A program made the position numbers and the translations under genes. DNA of 9,234 nucleotides from Pseudomonadota bacterium. Its GTDB lineage: Bacteria; Pseudomonadota; Alphaproteobacteria; Acetobacterales; Acetobacteraceae. Positions 5,484-9,234 of this stretch are shown piece after piece; the first letter of the stretch is position 1; the number at the start of each line of letters is the position of its first letter. The notes under the pieces are model-generated. The model did no database searches. It was not told where the DNA came from and saw nothing but the letters and a program-made list of their open reading frames with translations. The DNA is taken from positions 1-9,234 of the forward strand of contig JAKAZN010000039.1 of assembly GCA_021815835.1 (NCBI GenBank), in the 5' to 3' direction.

Positions 5484-6752
5484 ATGTCCCATCGGTTAGG
5501 AAATCGCTTTATCGTCGGCGCCACGACCGCGCTGGCCCTGTCCCTGGGCGCCCTCGTCGCCTCGCCCCCGGCCCAGGCCGCCGGCAAGGGACCGATCAAG
5601 ATCGGCGTCATCAGCGAGGAATCCGCGATCGTCGGCCAGTCGATCAGCCAGGGCGCGCAGCTCGCCGCTGACGACATCAACGCCCATGGCGGCGTCATGG
5701 GCCGCAAGATCGTGATCGTCACCTACGACGACCACGCCTCCGCCGCCGACGCGGTGCGCGCCTTCCAGCGCGCCGCCGAGCAGGACCACGTGAAGGCGGT
5801 CGTCGCGACCTTCATCAGCGAGGTCGCGCTGGCGATCGAGCCCTGGTCGGCGCGGTTGCACATGCCGACGGTCACGCCCGCCGCGGCGTCCGACCTCATC
5901 AGCAAGCAGGTCCACGACAAATACGCCCAATACAAATACATGTTCGAGGCGTGGCTGCCGGCCCCGCTGCTCGCCCAATCGATCTGCGATTCCGCCGATG
6001 ATCTTCTGGTCAAGCCGCTGCATATCAAGACCGTCGCGATCATGAGCGAGGACGCCGACTGGACCAAGCCGCTGGACGAAGGGCTGAAATCCTGCCTGCC
6101 GAAAGTCGGGCTCACGGTCACCACCGAAGTCCGCTTCAACCCCGACACCACCGATTTCACCCCGATCTTCAACAAGATCGAGGCGACGCACCCGAACCTG
6201 ATCGTCACCGGCATCGCCCATGTCGGCGTGCAGCCCACGGTGCAGTGGCACGACCAGCAAGTGCCGATACCGCTGGGCGGGATCAGCGCGCAGGCGACCA
6301 ACCCCACCTTCTGGAAAGATACCAACGGCGCGGCCAACGGCGTCATCACCCAGACCGGCACCGTCCAGGGCCTGGCGATCACCCCGCGCACCCTGCCGGT
6401 GGCCGCCGAGTTCATCAAGAAATACGGCCATTTCCCCGCCTTCACCGGCTTCACCGCGTATGACGCGGTGCGTGCCCTGGCGGCGGCGATGCAGCGCGAG
6501 CATTCGACCAACCCCGACAAGATCGTTGTGGGGATGGAACAGACCCACATGGTGGGCACCCTCGGCAATCTCGGCTTCTACGGCCGCAAGGACCAGTTCA
6601 CCCATGCCGCGCGCTACGGCAAGGGCTGGATCACCAGCACGTTCATGCAGTGGCAGAACGGCAAGCAGGTCTGCATCTGGCCGACCGATATCTGCCACGG
6701 CAAGCTGGAGTTCCCGCCCTTCGTGAAGCTGCCGCGCATGGCCGCGAAGTAG
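5484..6752 (+). CDS. Periplasmic substrate-binding protein of a Liv/HAAT-type ABC transporter
   Basis: This exported type I periplasmic binding protein of 422 residues (Peripla_BP_6 kind) captures a solute and passes it to the downstream permeases. Residues 1-32 are a Sec signal peptide: basic start, hydrophobic core from about 10 to 27 and an AQA cleavage site, with no lipobox cysteine. The mature chain opens with IKIGVISEESAIVGQ, followed by the typical GAQLAADDINAHGGVMGRKI. Four cysteines (168, 204, 397, 404) could form two disulphides, 168-204 and 397-404. The region that in LivJ-type proteins reads LCSSST, and binds the alpha-amino and carboxyl groups, is here FISEV (110-114). The ligand may therefore not be a classical amino acid. 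The ATG at 5484 is supported by GGAGG 8 nt upstream and by the signal peptide. It is the first gene of the operon, separated from the permease by 75 bp with a hairpin. Confidence 0.9.
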   Translation: MSHRLGNRFIVGATTALALSLGALVASPPAQAAGKGPIKIGVISEESAIVGQSISQGAQLAADDINAHGGVMGRKIVIVTYDDHASAADAVRAFQRAAEQDHVKAVVATFISEVALAIEPWSARLHMPTVTPAAASDLISKQVHDKYAQYKYMFEAWLPAPLLAQSICDSADDLLVKPLHIKTVAIMSEDADWTKPLDEGLKSCLPKVGLTVTTEVRFNPDTTDFTPIFNKIEATHPNLIVTGIAHVGVQPTVQWHDQQVPIPLGGISAQATNPTFWKDTNGAANGVITQTGTVQGLAITPRTLPVAAEFIKKYGHFPAFTGFTAYDAVRALAAAMQREHSTNPDKIVVGMEQTHMVGTLGNLGFYGRKDQFTHAARYGKGWITSTFMQWQNGKQVCIWPTDICHGKLEFPPFVKLPRMAAK

Positions 6753-6767
6753 CCGGCCCGACGGACA

Positions 6768-6797
6768 CGGCGGCGGGCACCGAGCTGCCCGCCGCCG
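6768..6797 (+). promoter_or_regulatory. Intercistronic hairpin between binding protein and permease genes
   Basis: A perfect 12-bp inverted repeat, CGGCGGCGGGCA (6768-6779) and TGCCCGCCGCCG (6786-6797), encloses a 6-nt loop. It begins 15 nt after the binding-protein stop. No T-run follows, so full termination is unlikely. In many binding-protein operons such stems protect the upstream mRNA from 3' exonucleases and lower permease expression relative to the binding protein; that role is inferred here. Confidence 0.65.
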
Positions 6798-6827
6798 CCT
6801 TCCCGCCCGCCACGGACGGAACGCCCC

Positions 6828-7703
6828 GTGCTGATCCTGCAGATCCTGATCGACGGCTTCGTCATCAGCGCGCTCTACGGCCTCGGCGCCGTGGGGTTCA
6901 CCTTGATGTTCGGCGTGTGCGGGGTGCTCAACCTCGCGCATGGCGGGATCATGGTAATCGCCGCGCTGATCGGCTGGTGGGTCGCCGCGACCTACCCGGT
7001 CGGCCCCTATGGCGGCGCCCTGGCCGGCATCATCGCCGGCATGGCCGCGTCCTACGTCACCTATTTCGCCGTCATCCGGCCGATCCAGCGCTCCCGCGTG
7101 ATCCCGAAGGCCGAGGAGGAGATCTTCATCCTCACCGGCACCCTGCTCTGGGGGATCATGATCCAGGTCGGGCTGGATTACGTGTTCAGCAACAATCCGG
7201 TGACGATGCGCGCGCTGATCCCGGGCGTCGTGTCGCTCGCCGGCGTGCGCACGCCGCTGAACGAACTGCTGATCGCAGTGGTGTGCTGGGTCGTGATCGG
7301 CGCGGTCTCCTTGCTGGTCAACCGCACGCGCATCGGCAAGCAATTGCTGGCCGCCTCGATCAACCCGCGCGGCCTGACCCTGCTCGGCTTCGAGATGTCG
7401 CGCATCTACCTGATCGTCTGGACCATCTACGGGCTGCTCGCGGGCATCGCCGGGGTGCTGCTGGCGACGTTCCTCGGCGCGGCATCGACCAACGCGGGCG
7501 CGCTGACGGCGAGCGCCTTCACCGTGGTCATCCTGGGCGGGCTCGGCTCCGTGCCCGGCTCGCTCATCGCGGCCTACGTGGTGGGCTACGCGGAAACCAT
7601 CACCGCCTATCTGGTCGCGCCCACCTTGCGGCCGATCCCGGCGCTGCTGATCCTGGTCGTGGTCCTCTATTTGCGCCCGCAAGGGCTGCTCGGGCGGCGC
7701 TAG
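6828..7703 (+). CDS. livH: LivH-type permease of the ABC transporter
   Basis: Integral inner-membrane permease of 291 residues, the first of two that form the translocation path. It belongs to the HAAT permease family (BPD_transp_2 kind), as shown by the start LQILIDGFVISALYGLGAVG, the family motif NLAHG (35-39), and VILGGLGSVPGSLIAA (234-249). The tail ends RPQGLLG (283-289). Roughly eight hydrophobic segments are visible. The cytoplasmic coupling region that meets the ATPase is probably 165-190 (TRIGKQLLAASINPRGLTLL). The start is GTG at 6828, with GGAA 6 nt upstream; no ATG gives a complete first membrane segment. It ends 3 bp before livM, so the two are translated together. The name is by family and position; the substrate is not known. 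Confidence 0.88.
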   Translation: MLILQILIDGFVISALYGLGAVGFTLMFGVCGVLNLAHGGIMVIAALIGWWVAATYPVGPYGGALAGIIAGMAASYVTYFAVIRPIQRSRVIPKAEEEIFILTGTLLWGIMIQVGLDYVFSNNPVTMRALIPGVVSLAGVRTPLNELLIAVVCWVVIGAVSLLVNRTRIGKQLLAASINPRGLTLLGFEMSRIYLIVWTIYGLLAGIAGVLLATFLGAASTNAGALTASAFTVVILGGLGSVPGSLIAAYVVGYAETITAYLVAPTLRPIPALLILVVVLYLRPQGLLGRR

Positions 7704-7706
7704 CCG

Positions 7707-8624
7707 ATGGGACGCTCCTTGCCGGTCCTGCTGCTGATCGTGGCGCTGCTCGCCGGCGGGTCGGCGCCGCTCTGGCTCGGTGCCTATTTCCTCGGCGTCC
7801 TCACCACCGCCTTCTATTTCGGCGTCTTCGCGATGTCGTGGGACCTGCTGTTCGGCTTCGCCGGCGAGGTGAATTTCGGCCCCACTTTCCTGATCGGCCT
7901 CGGCGCCTACGGGGCCGGGCTGCTCAACACCGCCGGCCTGCCGATCCCGCTCTGCCTTATCGGCGGCGCCACCGCCTCGGTCCTGGGCGGCCTGGCGCTC
8001 GCGGTGCCGGCGCTTCGGTTGCGCGGACCTTATTTCGGTCTGATCACCCTGGTCGCGGTGCTGCTGCTGATCGACCTGATCGTGATCTTCGCCGGCGTCA
8101 CGGGCGGCGAGATCGGCATGATGGTGCCCGACGTGCTCTCGATCAGCGCCCGCGTGAACTACTGGTACGCGTTCGGCTTCATGGTCATCTCCGGCGCGAT
8201 CCTGTTCGGCCTGTCCCGCTCCGCGCTGGGCCTGATCCTTCAGGCCACCGGCCAGGACCGGATCGAGGCGCAGGCGCTCGGCTTCAACGTCACGAAACAC
8301 AAGCTCGCGGCATTCTCCGTCTCCGCGCTGTTCTCGGGCCTGGCGGGCGGGATGCTGACCTTCTACGAGGGCACCGCCTCGGTCGATACCGTCGTCGATC
8401 TGTCGATCGCGGTGCAGATCATCATCGCCGTGGTGCTGGGCGGGCGGCGCACCATCCTGGGCGGCGCGCTCGGCGCCATCGCGCTGCTGCTGGCCGACGA
8501 ACTGCTGCGTCCGCTCGGCCAGCTCAACACCTTCGTCGTCTCCGGCGTGGCGCTGCTCGGCATTCTGTTCCTGCCGGACGGCGTGCTGGGGCTGGTGCTG
8601 CATCCGCGCCGGGTGCGCGAATGA
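7707..8624 (+). CDS. livM: LivM-type permease of the ABC transporter
   Basis: Second inner-membrane permease, 305 residues and strongly hydrophobic with about eight to ten membrane segments. LivM-family marks are SWDLLFGFAG (44-53), LRGPYFGLITL (105-115), the TGG turn (132-134), the cytoplasmic coupling stretch GQDRIEAQALG (182-192), and the C-terminal LPDGVLGLV. Two positions are unusual. The normally highly conserved FGHA after the first motif is FGPT here (57-60), and the GG(M/L)GT stretch reads GGRRTILGG (245-253). These changes and those in the ATPase suggest a distinct HAAT branch. The ATG at 7707 is 3 bp after the livH stop, with only a weak ribosome site. The 3' end overlaps the next gene in ATGA (8621-8624), a sign of translational coupling. 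Confidence 0.87.
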   Translation: MGRSLPVLLLIVALLAGGSAPLWLGAYFLGVLTTAFYFGVFAMSWDLLFGFAGEVNFGPTFLIGLGAYGAGLLNTAGLPIPLCLIGGATASVLGGLALAVPALRLRGPYFGLITLVAVLLLIDLIVIFAGVTGGEIGMMVPDVLSISARVNYWYAFGFMVISGAILFGLSRSALGLILQATGQDRIEAQALGFNVTKHKLAAFSVSALFSGLAGGMLTFYEGTASVDTVVDLSIAVQIIIAVVLGGRRTILGGALGAIALLLADELLRPLGQLNTFVVSGVALLGILFLPDGVLGLVLHPRRVRE

Positions 8625-9234
8625 CCGCCGCGCCGTTGCTGGAAGTGGCCGGCCTGACCAAGCGCTTCGGCGGCCTGGTCGCGGTGAGCGGGATCGGCTT
8701 CGCGATCCAGCCCGGCGAGATCCTCGGCCTGATCGGACCCAACGGCTCCGGCAAATCGACCGTGATGAAGCTGGTGATGGGGATCGAGCGGCCGAACGCC
8801 GGCAGCGTGCGCGTTGCCGGCACCGAAGTGGCGGGTTGGCCCACGCACCGCATCGCGCGCGCCGGCGTGGGGATCGTGTTCCAGCATTCCCGCCCGCTCA
8901 ATCGCCAGACGGTGCTGGAGAATATCAAGCTCGGATTGCTGCCCGATTCGCTGTTCCGGCTGGTGGCCGAAGCCTCCGTGACCGACCGTGCCCGCGCGAT
9001 CGCCGAACGGGTCGGCCTCGGCGCCGTGCTCCATCGCCGCCCGCCCACGCTTCCCTTCGCCGATCTGCGCCGGCTGGAGATGGCGAAGGCGCTCGCGCGC
9101 GATCCCAAGGTGGTTTTGATCGACGAGCCCTTCGCCGGCCTGACCCAGGCGGAGGTCGCCGCCTTCTCCGAACTGATCGACGATTTCCGCCGCGACGGCC
9201 GCGCCGTGCTGCTGGTCGATCACAACGTGAAAAG
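8621..9234 (+). CDS. livG: LivG-type ATP-binding subunit of the ABC transporter (cut by window edge)
   Basis: Cytoplasmic ATPase that powers the two permeases; 204 residues are visible of a usual ~240-260. Walker A GPNGSGKST is at 39-47, the Q-loop glutamine at 88 (GIVFQ), Walker B VVLIDE at 164-169, the D-loop FAGLT at 171-175, and the H-switch histidine at 201 (LLVDHN). The ABC signature is unusual: where LivG proteins read L(S/P)YG(E/D/Q)QRRLE, this reads LPFADLRRLE (144-153). The signature glycine is Ala147 and the following Gln is Leu149. All ATP-contacting residues of the Walker motifs are intact, so it is probably active. The ATG at 8621 overlaps the livM stop by 4 bp. The LivF-type partner ATPase expected in such operons is not in the window. 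Confidence 0.9.
   Translation, partial: MTAAPLLEVAGLTKRFGGLVAVSGIGFAIQPGEILGLIGPNGSGKSTVMKLVMGIERPNAGSVRVAGTEVAGWPTHRIARAGVGIVFQHSRPLNRQTVLENIKLGLLPDSLFRLVAEASVTDRARAIAERVGLGAVLHRRPPTLPFADLRRLEMAKALARDPKVVLIDEPFAGLTQAEVAAFSELIDDFRRDGRAVLLVDHNVK

Noticed and set aside
5496..8603. A 1035-codon open frame on the minus strand opposite the transporter genes
   Set aside because: It is antisense to three well-recognised genes. The translation is a His/Asp/Arg/Gln/Gly mix with no domains, typical of a GC-rich shadow frame where stop codons are rare.
1..9234. CRISPR array, toxin-antitoxin pair, phage or other defence genes
   Set aside because: No regularly spaced palindromic repeats with unique spacers, and no gene of these types among the coding frames. 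The only tandem repeats are the 12-bp and 15-bp arrays described.

Overview
The window looks like chromosome of a high-GC alphaproteobacterium. The evidence is strong GC bias at third codon positions, the alphaproteobacterial gene order tig-clpP-clpX-lon, ClpX and ClpP sequences of that class, and a tRNA-Leu directly ahead of tig. An Acetobacteraceae/Rhodospirillales origin is my best guess from the feel of the proteins and is not proven. No phage, IS element, CRISPR array or plasmid feature is visible.

Left half (1-5204, minus strand): a protein quality-control block. Read in the direction of transcription it is tRNA-Leu(UAG), tig (trigger factor, nascent-chain chaperone), clpP (serine peptidase), clpX (AAA+ unfoldase that feeds ClpP) and lon (AAA+ protease, cut off by the left window edge after residue 428, before its Walker B and protease domains). 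The chaperone and two ATP-dependent proteases cover folding at the ribosome and removal of misfolded or tagged proteins. The gaps after tig, clpP and clpX each hold GC-rich inverted or tandem repeats. Each also holds an element resembling the alphaproteobacterial RpoH (sigma-32) consensus CTTG-N17/18-CYTATNT, always with N17. This suggests that clpP, clpX and lon can each be induced by heat separately.

Middle (5205-5483): a 279-bp divergent intergenic region. It has a plausible minus-strand promoter for the tRNA and a plus-strand TTGACA promoter whose -35 lies inside a perfect 13-bp palindrome, a candidate operator.

Right half (5484-9234, plus strand): a hydrophobic amino acid transporter (HAAT/Liv) type ABC operon. 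It encodes an exported type I periplasmic binding protein, then, after a 12-bp GC hairpin, a LivH-type permease (GTG start), a LivM-type permease and a LivG-type ATPase that runs off the right edge. A LivF-type second ATPase would be expected just outside. Binding protein, LivM and LivG all depart from the textbook family motifs (FISEV pocket, FGPTF, LPFADL signature), so the substrate may not be a branched-chain amino acid.

I found no convincing evidence of an undescribed system. The items most worth checking are the repeated hairpin/RpoH-like promoter layout, the 12-bp CCCnGGG tandem repeat between clpP and clpX, and the divergent Liv-type transporter.
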